Source of the DNA: Synaphobranchus kaupii | Lineage: Eukaryota > Chordata > Actinopteri > Anguilliformes > Synaphobranchidae | DNA: 64,000 bases | NCBI GenBank assembly: GCA_029718625.1 | Contig: CM056380.1 | Location: 112,412,302 to 112,476,301 of the forward strand | Direction of reading: 5' to 3' | Program-made: the position numbers and the translations under genes | The notes under the pieces: generated by a model | The model's database searches: none | What the model was told of the DNA's origin: nothing | The model's input: only the letters and a program-made list of their open reading frames with translations | In this document: positions 47,946 to 61,012 of the stretch, in pieces | Layout of the letters: each line of letters opens with the position of its first letter | Position numbering within the stretch: position 1 is the stretch's first letter

Positions 47946-48846
47946 ACAACAGACTGTGTAATTTGCAATGCCATGACTGTCTGTGTTTGTGCTACAAATA
48001 TGGCAACAGGGCAGGATGTTGTGAGTGGTTCCTGGTTCATGGCCTTAAGGGTACGGGTACGGGTACATTTCATGCCCAGGGTTTGGTACCCTGGGGGAGC
48101 CTGCAGTTCGGCCAGGTTTCAGGCCCTGGATTTGGGCATCATTACACCCCGCTAATGTCCAGCTATCCACTGCATTAGAGGTCAACAGCAGGTCAGGCTA
48201 AAGCACAGCTCAATACATTAGAAGTGCTGCTATATACTCCGGATCCTACAGGTGGCATAAAAACACTGCTCTCCAAACCCCCTGCCCCACGTCTACAACA
48301 CTGTTCTCACCAGAAGCCTTTCCAACGTCTCCTGCGTCTATGCAAATACATTCATTTGTATAATGAGCTGCGAGGTAACTGAAAAGCGCCAGTGCCTTGG
48401 AATGGGAAAGCTCTCTAACAGGCGGCAGCCGCTCAAACTTTTCCGGCTCTTTCCGAGACCGCGTTCTACGCCAAGAATGCTGTGAGCCGAGGGTTGATCG
48501 CGGAGCGTCGATATCCGAGATGCCAGAGATGACTTTTGCAAAAGTCCTTTTCCCGCTTCGGCTGGGTAGAATTCTGAAGTCATTAATTTCCGTCGGTGAC
48601 TAAAGTGAAAAATATGTAGCACAGAGGGTTTAGTATTGCATTTTTACTCTATAGTCATGATGAAGGAAGTGGTTGAATGCAGATCGGTGCAGATGCAGGA
48701 AGTCAAAAAAAAACTCTTCATTGGTGAACGTAACGCCAAAAAACAAGCAATGGAATAATGCCCAAGGTAATTAATTTTAGAAGCCAACAAATAAACCCAT
48801 TAGAAAATGTACTTACTTAAGCTTGAGCTTGACCTCAAGCCATATA
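47946..48846. other. single-copy DNA with a candidate regulatory patch
   Basis: GGGTACGGGTACGGGTAC is a small hexanucleotide repeat at 48049. A short hairpin CCCAGGGT TTGGT ACCCTGGG lies at 48075-48095. The 48360-48600 part is complex, GC-balanced and contains AAGTCATTAATTTCC, and could be a conserved element. No coding region. Confidence 0.45.
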
Positions 48847-49141
48847 CAGTGCCCTCCACTATTATTGGCACCCCTGGTAAAGAGGAGTAAAAAGGGTTAT
48901 ACAAAATTCACCGTTTGGCGAATTAGCTTAATCTCACACTGAAAAAATGAGAAAAATCCAACCTTTAATTGAAGTAAATTTAGGATTTGAAGGATTTTTT
49001 TTTTTCTCATAATAAATTTACTTCAATTAAAAGGTTGGATTTTTTCAGTGTGAGATTAAGCTAATTCACCAAACTGTGAATTTTTTATTAACCACTTTTA
49101 CTCATCTTTACCAGGGATGCCAATAATAGTGGAGAGCACTG
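48847..49141. mobile_element. fold-back Tc1-type MITE
   Basis: CAGTGCCCTCCACTATTATTG at the left and its near-complement ending in GAGCACTG at the right are flanked by TA on both sides, the Tc1/mariner target duplication. The arms stay complementary almost to the centre (CACTGAAAAAATGAG against TTTTTTCAGTG), so the 295-bp element is essentially one long hairpin. It has no transposase. Confidence 0.88.
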
Positions 49142-50224
49142 TATATCATGCAAGGTGCAACAAAGTGAACTACATTAGACTCAAGGCATTCTAATAACCC
49201 TGAAGATGTTGCTCACAGACGTGAGCGCGCATGTGAGTTTAATTCAAGGATTTCTTGCCAGAGACTTCAACACAGTAAAAGCGAGTCACCTGAAAAAAAA
49301 ATATATTTTTTTAAATTTTAAAAAAGCCAAAAATATATATTTTAGTGACATTCGTGGAGTGACGCATCAGCTCAGCCTTTGTTTAGTACGATTGAGGCAG
49401 GAAAGGTAAGGCTGCCCAGTGCATTTACATGGCAGCCATGCCTGAGATGAGCCTTGCTATGCGAATATACCTCATGAATTGTGATACTTGAGGACCTGAA
49501 AAAGTAAAAAAAAAAAAAAACAGTCTTTATAGATATAAAATAAATAAAACTGAGTTTAAGGGCAGCTTGAATGGCTTTTATTGTTAGGTAGAATTCTCTG
49601 ACCACATTTTAAAGTGAAACACTACAAACTCCCAAACTGATAGCACAGGTGGTCTTCTCACAGAAACGCGGTCTTCTGATGATGTCAGCGTGTTGCCTTG
49701 TCACTCACTCCAATATCCGCTGCACATTGGGCTTTAATGTCCTAAAAAAGCATATCAGCTCCAGCCTGTCCCGTCTCATTTCCTCCAGGCCTGACAGATC
49801 ACAGGCCTTCTCCACCAGAGTCCCTTTTGGGCCCACAAAGCCCTTGGTAATCCCCCTGCTTGTCCACAATTAATCTTTCCAGTTGCCACATTATTAACAG
49901 TGCCCCCCAGGTGGGCCCCCGCGGCCCACGACCCCCCCCCCCATCCGTCACCCCGCCCCGGCAACAGGGGACGTCAATCACGCGCCGTACGGAAAGTCGC
50001 CCGCTGTCAGCATGAGAGATCTGTGCACCCCCCCCCCCCCCCCCCCACCCGCCACCTTAACCTACCACTTCTGTCTGCTGATCAAACAATTTCTCCCGCA
50101 GAAGATTAATCTCAGGCCACTCCCCGCTTCCTCCCCTGTCCCTCTCTCCCTTTCACTTTACCCAATGACCCGTCTCACTCCTCAGACAGTGGGGGAACAG
50201 GGGATCCCTCCCGAAACAGCATTA
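49142..50224. other. single-copy DNA with two C-runs
   Basis: C-runs lie at 49933-49942 and 50029-50046 in a GC-rich patch (49890-50060). No exon recognised. Confidence 0.5.
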
Positions 50225-50273
50225 AAGAAAGAGAGAGGGAGAGGGAGGGGGAGAGAGAGAGAGAGAGAGAGAA
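50225..50273. repeat. (GA)n tract
   Basis: GAGA and GGGA units, about 49 bp. Confidence 0.95.
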
Positions 50274-52239
50274 CCAGCAGCGGAGGAGGAGAGGGTTGGA
50301 AGCACAATTTCAATCCCAGCTGTTATCGGCCCATTCTCTTTCAGGCCCGGCGGACACGACCGGGCTTTGATCAGCACCCTTAAGATTTTCCACAAACATA
50401 ATCAAAAGGAGAAGGCCGCCGTGGAGCCGCTGGAGGGCCGCCACAGAGCCGCTGGTGGGCCGCTGTAGGGGAGGTGAATCGATTCATTTTCAGAGCCCGG
50501 TGTGGAGATTCCCCTCTCAGAGGGATTTACGCACACATTTCTCTTTGTTTTCCTATAAACTCCTTTAAACTACAACTCCTCTTTGTGTTCTTTCAATGGT
50601 TTCTCTTGTTTTATTTTTCAAACGCTTGTTTTCACGTGACATTTTAGACGCTAGGCATTACGAAAAGCTAAAAAAAAAATAATTATTATAAATAAAATAA
50701 ATCAATAAATTTGACTTTCCAATCAAAGCGAGTATCAAACCAGGCTGGATTAAAGACCTTTGCTTTGTTTCAGACGTGAGAATCATCTTTTCTTAAAGAA
50801 ACTATGGTACACGTGTTACACACGTGTGATCAGAACCTACAGCCAACGGCTCCAGATAAGCTTTCATACAGAGCCGGGCTGTTCCCCAGGGGACTGGAAT
50901 CGCTGTGACACACACAAAGGATTATTTTCACTCCCTACCCCTCATTTCTCACACGGCCACCCAGCACTTCTAGATCCTTCCACAGATTAGGAGCTCAAAT
51001 GTGTAGGAATTTATGATGTAGGGAAAATGGGACCTTTGTCATAAATGATGTGGTGTGTGTATCAACCCAAACTAGGCTTTTTCACTCTGTCTGATATTCT
51101 GCCTGGTTCTGGTGGGTCAGAGTCTTCACTGTGAAACTGCCAAACATTTCTAGCCGACCTGCACAGCGTGGGATTGGGGGATAGTGCCGTACGTAGGGTT
51201 GTGAAATTCAAAAGTCAATAATAAAATTTGTTCACACACAAACAAAAATCCCAATGAAAGCACTAATCCTACAGAGAGGGCTTATCTGATCTATAACGTC
51301 TCCCTACATAAACTGCCTTGCTGTTTATAGACTTGTATATACGTGGTTTGTTGCAGTACATGTGTCAAAACAGCCCCATAAATGTGTAAATGTAAAAAAA
51401 AAAAATACATTTAATAAAAAAAAGGCAAAAGACAAAGGATCTAATCTATTAATAGCTGTCATCTTTAAAAAGGTTGACACGCAAATCATACTATTCTGAC
51501 AGGCACAACACTTTCCTGCACGACAGTCTAAATTTCTCGCCTTTTTCTGCGCTTTGTGTTAATCAATTTTAAATGAGATGAAATATCGATCGCTTAACCT
51601 AAATTATTCACAGATGAGAGACAGCAAACAGACTACAAGCCCCAGCGCTGATTCACACAGACATTAAACATGTATGCGCGGATTTCAATGGGAAGGGTCT
51701 GGATGCTCGGTCATTGTTTTATAACCCCCAGTACCCACCCCCCCCGCAATATTTCCTCCAGACCCACCACAGGTTAATGAGTAGACAGAAGCCTTTTAGT
51801 CCTGTTAATCAAGCAGGCTTGACGTTCCCCAGCGGGTGGGGTGTTGATTAGCACTAGCGCCAGCGGTAGTCCCCACTCTGAGCAGGAGGGGGCGCTGCAG
51901 CGGCACCTCTTTAAGGGGGCTGTGATAAGTGTCCCGAGGACGCAGCTCATGAGCTGCAGAGCAGTTTTAATTTGCCGGGCCTTGGGCATATGCTGGGTGC
52001 TCACATCATTATTGTCTTTATGCGTTGTGAGTTATGGCTACAGTTTATGATAATGCGCAATGCAGAATTTACAAGATCGGGGGGGGGGGGCAGAAATCTA
52101 TAATAATGGGTTTGGAGGAGAGGGGCCCCTTTCCCGGGGGGGAACAGTGCTGTCTCACCATCATTTCTCTGCTAAATGTCACTGTGAAAGATGGGTCCAC
52201 ATCCGGGAGCATGAATCACTACAGGACCTTATGAACTGC
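50274..52239. other. single-copy DNA
   Basis: A short imperfect repeat of GGCCGCC and GAGCCGCTGG lies at 50413-50466. The 51760-52030 part is complex and includes a CTCF-like motif, listed separately. G-runs lie at 52079-52090 and 52135-52142. No exon found. Confidence 0.5.
51881..51899 (+). promoter_or_regulatory. candidate CTCF binding motif
   Basis: AGCAGGAGGGGGCGCTGCA matches the CTCF core at nearly all informative positions (AGGGGGCGCT). It lies in complex single-copy sequence rich in TTAATCAAG and TTGATTAGC. Confidence 0.35.
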
Positions 52240-52634
52240 TTTCTCTCTTTCTCTCTGTATCCCTCTTTCCCTGTCTCTCTCTCTCCTTCTCTTCCCTCAC
52301 CCTATTTCTCCATCTCGTTCCTTCTCTCTCTCTCTGTCTCTCTCATTCTCTTTCCCTCTCTCTTTCTCTCTCTCCTTTCCATTCTCCTTCTCTTCCCCCG
52401 CCCTATTTCTCCATCTCGTTCTCTCACTCTCTCTCTCTCTCATTGCGATGAAATGGAAGTTATAGTATTTTACTTTGTTCTGTAAATACTTATTTGCATT
52501 GTTAAATAAAGGTGCCATAAAAATCAAATCTCTCTCTCTCTCTCACTCTTTCCCTTTGTCCCTCTCTCTTTTTCTGTCTCTCTCCTTCCATTTCTCCTTC
52601 TCTTCCCCCGCCTTCTTTCTCTTTCTCCCACTCC

Positions 52635-52665
<31 letters not shown>

Positions 52666-52670
52666 GTTAG
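52240..52670. repeat. compound (CT)n-rich tracts
   Basis: Two polypyrimidine blocks (52240-52443 and 52530-52670) share internal phrases such as CTTCTCTTCCCCCGCC and TATTTCTCCATCTCGTTC, so part of the tract was duplicated. They are separated by about 85 bp of unique DNA. The second block runs straight into the candidate exon. Confidence 0.9.
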
Positions 52671-52792
52671 CAGTAGATGCTAACAAGTGTGTAAGGGCTC
52701 GACGATTATCGCCAAGTGAAAGAGAAGCTATAGCCGAAGTCCAGACCGAGGTCACGAGCGCCGCCCAGAGACGGTACGGCCCATGGAGGGAG
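52671..52792 (+). CDS. candidate internal exon of an unidentified gene
   Basis: A very long CT tract ending CTCTCGTTAG forms an acceptor. The next 122 bp stay open in the frame that includes ARRLSPSEREAIAEVQTEV and AAQRRYGPWRE, then meet GAG|GTAACC, an acceptable but weak donor (no G at +5). The peptide is charged, helix-prone and not low-complexity, in contrast to the serine-leucine translation of the tract before it. The frame does not stop at the donor but runs on to 52852, so its open state is weak evidence. No family recognised. If real, its gene lies on the opposite strand to the possible exons near 6-8 kb. Confidence 0.25.
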
Positions 52793-54589
52793 GTAACCTT
52801 TTTTTTCATGAGGTCACTTCCTGTTTCCTGTGACATCAGGTGCCCTGGCTGACAAGTGGCCGAAGCCCCCCCCCCGGTCTCCCTCATCAAGAGTACAATT
52901 TAATTACAGCTGGACTGAAGTGTAAACACTACTGCTTTTTCTATCTACCCTCTACATCTGGACAAGCAAGGCAAAGTGGTAAAAAGAAATAAATCTGCCC
53001 TGACAGCCACATCAAACGGTTCAGCCAGGGGCTTACTGCTACTTAAGGCACAGGAATGTTGTTGCTAAGCGTCAGTCTAGGACCTATCAGACCCTAAAGA
53101 CGGCCTTTTTTCCCCTTTAAGAGGGAGAAGAGGAAAGTAAGAGGCCGGGAGCCTGACAGTAATGGGAGGTTTGGGATTCAAGGCGATTTCGTAGCTCAAA
53201 GCCATTGTTGGAAGAAACAAGCTCTCGGTTTTGTTTTCTCATGACACCGCTTTTATTTATTTATTTAGTTTTTTTTTTTTTGCTCTCGCAAAAGACATGT
53301 AGAAAAATTTATTTTGATATGTTTTCACTTTTGGTCTGCGTCAAAAAACATCTTTGTGCACAAAACTTTTTTCCTCGCCCACCCCCCCCCCCCCCCCCCA
53401 GCTCCCAAATTCCTTTTTTTCTTTCTGTGTCTTTCTGAAGCTCTGGAAAAAAAAGCATACAGAGGCTGTACGTTTGGATCAGCGTTTAATTACAAAAACA
53501 CACTGGCTTGACACTTTTTACTTTTAAAATTTTTTTTTTTACTGCGCTTCTTGTCACAGTGATAACTTGCCCCAGGAGCTGGATAAGCATATAAACAGCT
53601 GAGGAAAAGCCAAGTACGGAAATCAGAAAAAATAACTCTGGCACAGTGCAAGCAGACTACATCCCACAAAGAGATTGTTTGTTTGTGTTGTAAAAATTCT
53701 CTTTTACAAAAGGCATTTACAAAATGTACATTAGGAAAAGTCAATAACTGGCCTGAAAATGCTAGTATTTTCCTGATATCAGCTGTACTGTGGCCATGGT
53801 ACACCTCTGCAGAGTTATATGTGTTTTTCTGTACTGGGAGCAGATTCCCAGTTTTTTCATATATTTCTATGTCCCCTTTCTTTGGCCTGCTCATATTGAC
53901 AGCAAAATGTGCTTAACGATTGTCCTTAACTTCAAAAGCTGCCAGAAATGGCACTTAGAACACTTTAGTCTCACTTGGACAGTTTTTGAGAAAAGTAGCC
54001 TACTACTAAAAGGCAGTTATTAATACACAACTAACCCTAGCTGAAAAACATATATTCATATTCAGGTAAAATCTGAACCACATAGGATGCATTTGTATAC
54101 ATATTCTATTTGGCATAAATATAAATAGTAGTAGCCTAAGGTAAAATGTTTTAATTTCCATGGCCAACTGACATTTTTAGAGATATTATATGGTGCTGTA
54201 GTCCCCTGAAATAAACTTTGTTCAGCATTCACTTGACGATCTGAAAGCTCGAACACAACCTCAAATATGGTGCAAACCGGGTGAATGTGCTTAATTTAAT
54301 CCGTCCAAATAAATTTGAATCTGAAGTCAGCAGAAAGGGAGACCACCCTGGAAGGGCTGGACTCAAGGAGAGAGCTTTATGGCTTTGACCTACATAATTG
54401 TATTTCTTATGGGAAGCGCTAATGTATTTTAAATAGCTGTTGTGTGCATAAAAAATATACGAATTCTGTTTTCTTAGGTAATGACTGTGAAAAGAACATT
54501 TGAAGTAATGGTTTCCCCGAGTTAAAAGATACTTCGGTGAGCTATTTGCTCAGCAGGAATAACACCAAGCTCGTGTTTAATGATTTACC
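52793..54589. other. single-copy AT-rich DNA
   Basis: A C-run lies at 53382-53399 and T-runs at 53271-53281 and 53530-53540. No element or exon recognised. Confidence 0.5.
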
Positions 54590-55040
54590 GACTTTACTTC
54601 ACTGAGCTTGCGCTTGGTAAATGCATCATATGATCGCTGGTCACAAGCGAAGCGGCCGCCGTTTCATGCGTGAAGCGAGGCGTCACGTGCGGCTTCAGCG
54701 TAACAGACAAGCAACAGCCATGTACAGCGGGCAACTAATGGCTCATGTCGGCAAACCCCTCTCTGACTTAATACCGCGCATGAGACTGAATTCTAAAAAA
54801 GCTGCGTGACCCCTTTCGGCTGATAGGCTACTGTTTGCATGAGCGCTGCTCGTTTAAAACCATTTTGCGTAAGCACGCATTTCTAATTTTAGTAAGGAGC
54901 TACAGTACCTTCTCAGTTGGGAGCTGTTTAGCATAGTGCTGCGGCAGCACGCGCACAAACACTCACAAACGGCTCGCGTGCCACTGTCGCTCGAGACTTC
55001 TACCTGCGCGTGTCAAGCTCCGATTCTGGCATGTCAACGG
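54590..55040. promoter_or_regulatory. CpG-rich block
   Basis: Many CpG (AGCGAAGCGGCCGCCG, GAAGCGAGGCGTCACGTGCGG, CGGCAGCACGCGC) contrast with AT-rich flanks. It contains an E-box CACGTG-type core (GTCACGTGC) at 54682. A 62-codon frame inside it has no family features. It could be a promoter or a Polycomb-type regulatory region. Confidence 0.35.
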
Positions 55041-56574
55041 CGTCGTGCATAAACCTTGCGTCTTCATTTTTTTGTTGTCATTTTGGCTTTTTAAACACAA
55101 GTTGAAAGTTCTCATCAGGCTTGCTGTACCAGTGTCACAGTTTCATGACAGAACTAAAAAAAAGTTGGTTGTAAACCCAAATGATAAAACGATAATTATC
55201 ATTGGTGATTGGAAAATAGAATCAGTTTTAATATAGGCCTACAAAATATTGTCAATTTGTGGGATTTATTTTTAGTTCATTCATTTATTCCTGGTTTATT
55301 TAGATGAGCAATAAAACCCTCCATAAAGGCCTATGTAGCACGAAACTGAAGCATTTGGGTCTACAGACACTAACTCGTAGTGTGTAGCCTATTTCATAGA
55401 TAACTAAAAATGCCACTCCTCTACACATCCAAAAAAATTCCCCCTAAAATAGCAGTTACAGCACCTCTATTGTGTGTAGTTACACCAATGCTGCGGTCTT
55501 CTGACACACACAAATTATTAAAATAACGGAGCTGACATCACTTTACCCCAGGGGATCCAACTGATTTATACTTGGAAAAATATAAAAGTGGATAAAAAGC
55601 TTAAACTGTGTTCATACAGGTAGTAAAACTGTGACTGTGATGGCTGTTCTGAAAAAAGAGAAGTCACTTACACATGGCTGATGACTGAGTAGCATACAAG
55701 GCTACACAAGGGGGTCAGATACATAATCATGCTGAATGGCCCTTTCTCAGCTTGCGACTTTCTCCAATGTCCAGTCGCATAAATTAATCACACTCTTGGC
55801 TCAGGATCAATAAAATACGGCAGAACACTCCATCATCTATCACATACAGGCAACAAACAAAAAAATAAAATGAAAACACCAACGTAAAGTCACTTAACAG
55901 AGCTGTCTGGCTGCCGCAAATTCTGATTCAACTGGCTGATCTCACCCCAGGTTGGCTATTTGCCCGTTTTGCCTTTGCACATAAAAACAATGCAGTCATC
56001 ACCTGTCCTGGAGTAGGCACTTCCCTGTTGCCATTTCCCTCACCTTTAGACACTGTCACGGCTGGCCATACATCACTGAAGCTCCCACAAAAGACTCCCC
56101 AACAATCACCCATCTTTCAAATTCACTGAGGTCTCTCTATAGGCAACCGGGCCGGTCCCAGCAATCTTATACCTGACACTATGCTGGGCTGGGACGTTAT
56201 TTGTTTCATAACGGACGTGCCACGTCTCTGCTTGGCATATACTTGTTTTCCCTCATATAGCCAGGTGTTCAAACCTTGTTCATTACCTGCATCTCACATG
56301 TGCCACTCCCAGACATTCAAAATGGCCCTTTGTTATTTTATATGAAATATTATGCCCTGAAAATATGTCTCCATCCAAAATACAGGAAGGGGCTTTAAAG
56401 ATGGCATGATATAAACGGCTTTACCCGGCACAATACTGGATTTAGACGTATCTGTGGTGTATAGTACACATGCGTGCCGGCTCACACAACACTCACTCAA
56501 GCACATATGCATACACCCACACTCAAGTGTGACATATTGTGTGCACACAAGCACATACTGTATGGATACACACA

Positions 56575-56576
<2 letters not shown>
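55041..56576. other. single-copy DNA
   Basis: No recognised element. The 55930-56290 part is balanced and may be an old dispersed repeat, but I could not define ends. Confidence 0.5.

Positions 56577-56603
<27 letters not shown>
56577..56603. repeat. (CA)n microsatellite
   Basis: About 13 CA units following CATGCACA. Confidence 0.95.
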
Positions 56604-56605
<2 letters not shown>

Positions 56606-57798
56606 GCTCAGACGCATTCAAAAGTGTGACATTTTGTGTGTTCAAATTGCAAGCTGTATCCAATGTCAGGAACGTTTTCATGTGTGTGGAAGTATTTAAT
56701 AATTGAAGATTCTCCGAGCTGGGCTGTCACACCAGCCTGTCTGCTCCATGCTTCCTCCACAATTAGATGCTTTAAGACATTCGAGAAAGACCCACAGGTA
56801 ATAATAAAAAAAAAGAGAAAAAGATTCTGAAGTGATGTGTAAACTAAACTTAGAGGAAATGAGTTCTTCACAGGACTGAAATGGGAAGGTAACTGAGCAA
56901 TGCTCAACTCGGAGAAAGGATCCCTGAAGTATGCATTTGATTCCGCCCTCTTGTGAGAACTGCTTTTTTGTTTTTGTTTTTTTGCTTTGCTTGCCGTCAG
57001 CTTCAGTCGGGACAGACTGATCACGTGACAGACGGAAACTAATTGTGACTCAGTGCAGGAGACGTGTCTAAATAATGAAATTTTTTGCACGCACCCCAAG
57101 CTTGTGTGGGCTGACACAAACATACACAAGCAAGTAAAACACACACAAGTATGATTAAATTTAGCATGTATTTAATAGTAATTAATTTGCTTTAGTGCGG
57201 TAATATAAATAACATTTCAGACTATGCTTAAATTGTGCAATATCTAAACGATTGTTCAGAAATCTTTTTTTTTTTTTGCTTTGAAAATACTTGCATCCAT
57301 GAAGTTAAACTGCAATCTCCACAGTACTTCAAAATGCACCACGGTCACTTCTTCCTAGCTTACCTTACAATAATAAATTATCAACCATATCTCGTAAAAG
57401 TGTGTTATTAATTGTACACTTTGTGGAAAACGCGCACGATGTTTAGGAAAAGAAGAGCAGGGTGACAAATCAAGCGCTCTCCCTGGGTTTTATTTTGTCA
57501 CATAACAAAGCTTTGTGCTCTTTAAACAGTAAGCAGCAGAGGACTGATAAGGTGCGAGACTTAAATAAGCCGAGGCCATGTTAAACACACTCAGAATTTT
57601 GGCAGACATGAGACACTTGCATTTGCCAAGAAAATAATGGACAAGCACAAAGGCGTATGTATGACATATTCTTGCCTTGTTTACACTTCCAGTTGCCCAC
57701 ACTCTTAAGTCACAAAAAAAATGCTGGTAAACGGGAAAGGTATTGAAATGCAGCTAAAATGCTAGGTCTTATGCCCCTGCTCACTGTTAATGGCACCA
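56604..57798. other. single-copy AT-rich DNA
   Basis: A T-run lies at 57267-57278. A minus-strand frame of 178 codons (56608-57144) is the longest non-repeat frame in the window. It has no recognisable domain, is serine- and hydrophobic-rich and has no splice support. Confidence 0.5.
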
Positions 57799-58512
57799 TC
57801 CAAAGGTAGGCCTACACCTTCACATCCACTGTGGGTTTTCCAAAGGTAGGCCTACAGCTTTACATCCACTGTGGGTTTTCCAAAGGTAGGCCTACACCTT
57901 TACATCCACTGTGGGTTTTCCAAAGGTAGGCCCTACACAGTTTACATCCACTGTGGGCTTTCCAAAGGTAGGCCCTACACAGTTTACATCCACTGTGGGT
58001 TTTCCAAAGGTAGGCCCTACACAGTTTACATTCACTGTGGGTTTTCCAAAGGTAGGCCCTACACAGTTTACATCCACTGTGGGTTTTCCAAAGGTAGGCC
58101 TACACAGTTTACATCCACTGTGGGTTTTCCAAAGGTAGGCCCTACACAGTTTACATCCACTGTGGGTTTTCCAAAGGTAGGCCTACACAGTTTACATCCA
58201 CTGTGGGTTTTCCAAAGGTAGGCCCTACACAGTTTACATCCACTGTGGGTTTTCCAAAGGTAGGCCCTACACAGTTTACATCCACTGTGTGTTTTCCAAA
58301 GGTAGGCCCTACACAGTTTACATCCACTGTGGGTTTTCCAAAGGTAGGCCTACACAGTTTACATCCACTGTGGGTTTTCCAAAGGTAGGCCCTACACAGT
58401 TTACATCCACTGTGGGTTTTCCAAAGGTAGGCCCTACACAGTTTACATCCACTGTGGGTTTTCCAAAGGTAGGCCCTACACAGTTTACATCCACTGTGGG
58501 TTTTCCAAAGGT

Positions 58513-61012
58513 AGGCCTACACAGTTTACATCCACTGTGGGTTTTCCAAAGGTAGGCCCTACACAGTTTACATCCACTGTGGGTTTTCCAAAGGTAGGCC
58601 CTACACAGTTTACATCCACTGTGGGTTTTCCAAAGGTAGGCCCTACACAGTTTACATCCACTGTGGGTTTTCCAAAGGTAGGCCCTACACAGTTTACATC
58701 CACTGTGGGTTTTCCAAAGGTAGGCCTACACAGTTTACATCCACTGTGGGTTTTCCAAAGGTATGCCCTACACAGTTTACATCCACTGTGGGTTTTCCAA
58801 AGGTAGGCCTACACAGTTTACATCCACTGTGGGTTTTCCAAAGGTAGGCCCTACACAGTTTACATCCACTGTGGGTTTTCCAAAGGTAGGCCCTACACAG
58901 TTTACATCCACTGTGGGTTTTCCAAAGGTAGGCCCTACACAGTTTACATCCACTGTGGGTTTTCCAAAGGTAGGCCCTACACAGTTTACATCCACTGTGG
59001 GTTTTCCAAAGGTAGGCCCTACACAGTTTACATCCACTGTGGGTTTTCCAAAGGTAGGCCCTACACAGTTTACATCCACTGTGGGTTTTCCAAAGGTAGG
59101 CCCTACACAGTTTACATCCACTGTGGGTTTTCCAAAGGTAGGCCCTACACAGTTTACATCCACTGTGGGTTTTCCAAAGGTAGGCCCTACACAGTTTACA
59201 TCCACTGTGGGTTTTCCAAAGGTAGGCCCTACACAGTTTACATCCACTGTGGGTTTTCCAAAGGTAGGCCCTACACAGTTTACATCCACTGTGGGTTTTC
59301 CAAAGGTAGGCCCTACACAGTTTACATCCACTGTGGGTTTTCCAAAGGTAGGCCTACACCTTTACATCCACTGTGGGTTTTCCAAAGATAGGCCCTACAC
59401 AGTTTACATCCACTGTGGGTTTTCCAAAGGTAGGCCCTACACAGTTTACATCCACTGTGGGTTTTCCAAAGGTAGGCCCTACACAGTTTACATCCACTGT
59501 GGGTTTTCCAAAGGTAGGCCTACACCTTTACATCCACTGTGGGTTTTCCAAAGGTAGGCCCTACACAGTTTACATCCACTGTGGGTTTTCCAAAGGCAGG
59601 CCTACACCTTTACATCCACTGTGGGTTTTCCAAAGGTAGGCCTACACCTTTACATCCACTGTGGGTTTTCCAAAGGTAGGCCCTACACAGTTTACATCCA
59701 CTGTGGGTTTTCCAAAGGTAGGCCCTACACAGTTTACATCCACTGTGGGTTTTCCAAAGGTAGGCCCTACACAGTTTACATCCACTGTGGGTTTTCCAAA
59801 GGTAGGACCTACACAGTTTACATCCACTGTGGGTTTTCCAAAGGTAGGCCTACACAGTTTACATCCACTGTGGGTTTTCCAAAGGTAGGCCCTACACAGT
59901 TTACATCCACTGTGGGTTTTCCAAAGGTAGGCCTACACAGTTTACATCCACTGTGGGTTTTCCAAAGGTAGGCCTACAGCTTTACATCCACTGTGGGTTT
60001 TCCAAAGGTAGGCCCTACACAGTTTACATCCACTGTGGGTTTTCCAAAGGTAGGCCCTACACAGTTTACATCCACTGTGGGTTTTCCAAAGGTAGGCCTA
60101 CATAGTTTACATCCACTGTGGGTTTTCCAAAGGTAGGCCCTACACAGTTTACATCCACTGTGGGTTTTCCAAAGGTAGGCCTACATAGTTTACATCCACT
60201 GTGGGTTTTCCAAAGGTAGGCCCTACACAGTTTACATCCACTGTGGGTTTTACAAAGGTAGGCCCTACACAGTTTACATCCACTGTGGGTTTTCCAAAGA
60301 TAGGCCCTACACAGTTTACATCCACTGTGGGTTTTCCAAAGGTAGGCCCTACACAGTTTACATCCACTGTGGGTTTTCCAAAGGTAGGCCTACATAGTTT
60401 ACATCCACTGTGGGTTTTCCAAAGGTAGGCCCTACACAGTTTACATCCACTGTGGGTTTTCCAAAGGTAGGCCCTACACAGTTTACATCCACTGTGGGTT
60501 TTCCAAAGGTAGGCCCTACACAGTTTACATCCACTGTGGGTTTTCCAAAGGTAGGCCCTACACAGTTTACATCCACTGTGGGTTTTCCAAAGGTAGGCCC
60601 TACACAGTTTACATCCACTGTGGGTTTTCCAAAGGTAGGCCTACATAGTTTACATCCACTGTGGGTTTTCCAAAGGTAGGCCCTACACAGTTTACATCCA
60701 CTGTGGGTTTTCCAAAGGTAGGCCCTACACAGTTTACATCCACTGTGGGTTTTCCAAAGGTAGGCCCTACACAGTTTACATCCACTGTGGGTTTTCCAAA
60801 GGTAGGCCCTACACAGTTTACATCCACTGTGGGTTTTCCAAAGGTAGGCCCTACACCTTTACATCCACTGTGGGTTTTCCAAAGGTAGGCCCTACACAGT
60901 TTACATCCACTGTGGGTTTTCCAAAGGTAGGCCCTACACAGTTTACATCCACTGTGGATTTTCCAAAGGTAGGCCCTACACAGTTTACATCCACTGTGGG
61001 TTTTCCAAAGGT
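58513..61012. repeat. higher-order block 1 of the 42-bp array
   Basis: About 60 units. The order of 41- and 42-bp forms and of rare variants is repeated in block 2. Position 58513 is a convenient, not unique, boundary. Confidence 0.8.

Noticed and set aside
47330..48178. 282-codon Thr/His-rich frame
   Set aside because: Translation of a compound CA microsatellite.
56608..57144. 178-codon minus-strand frame
   Set aside because: Longest non-repeat frame, but no domain, no start context, no splice sites and AT-rich chance composition.
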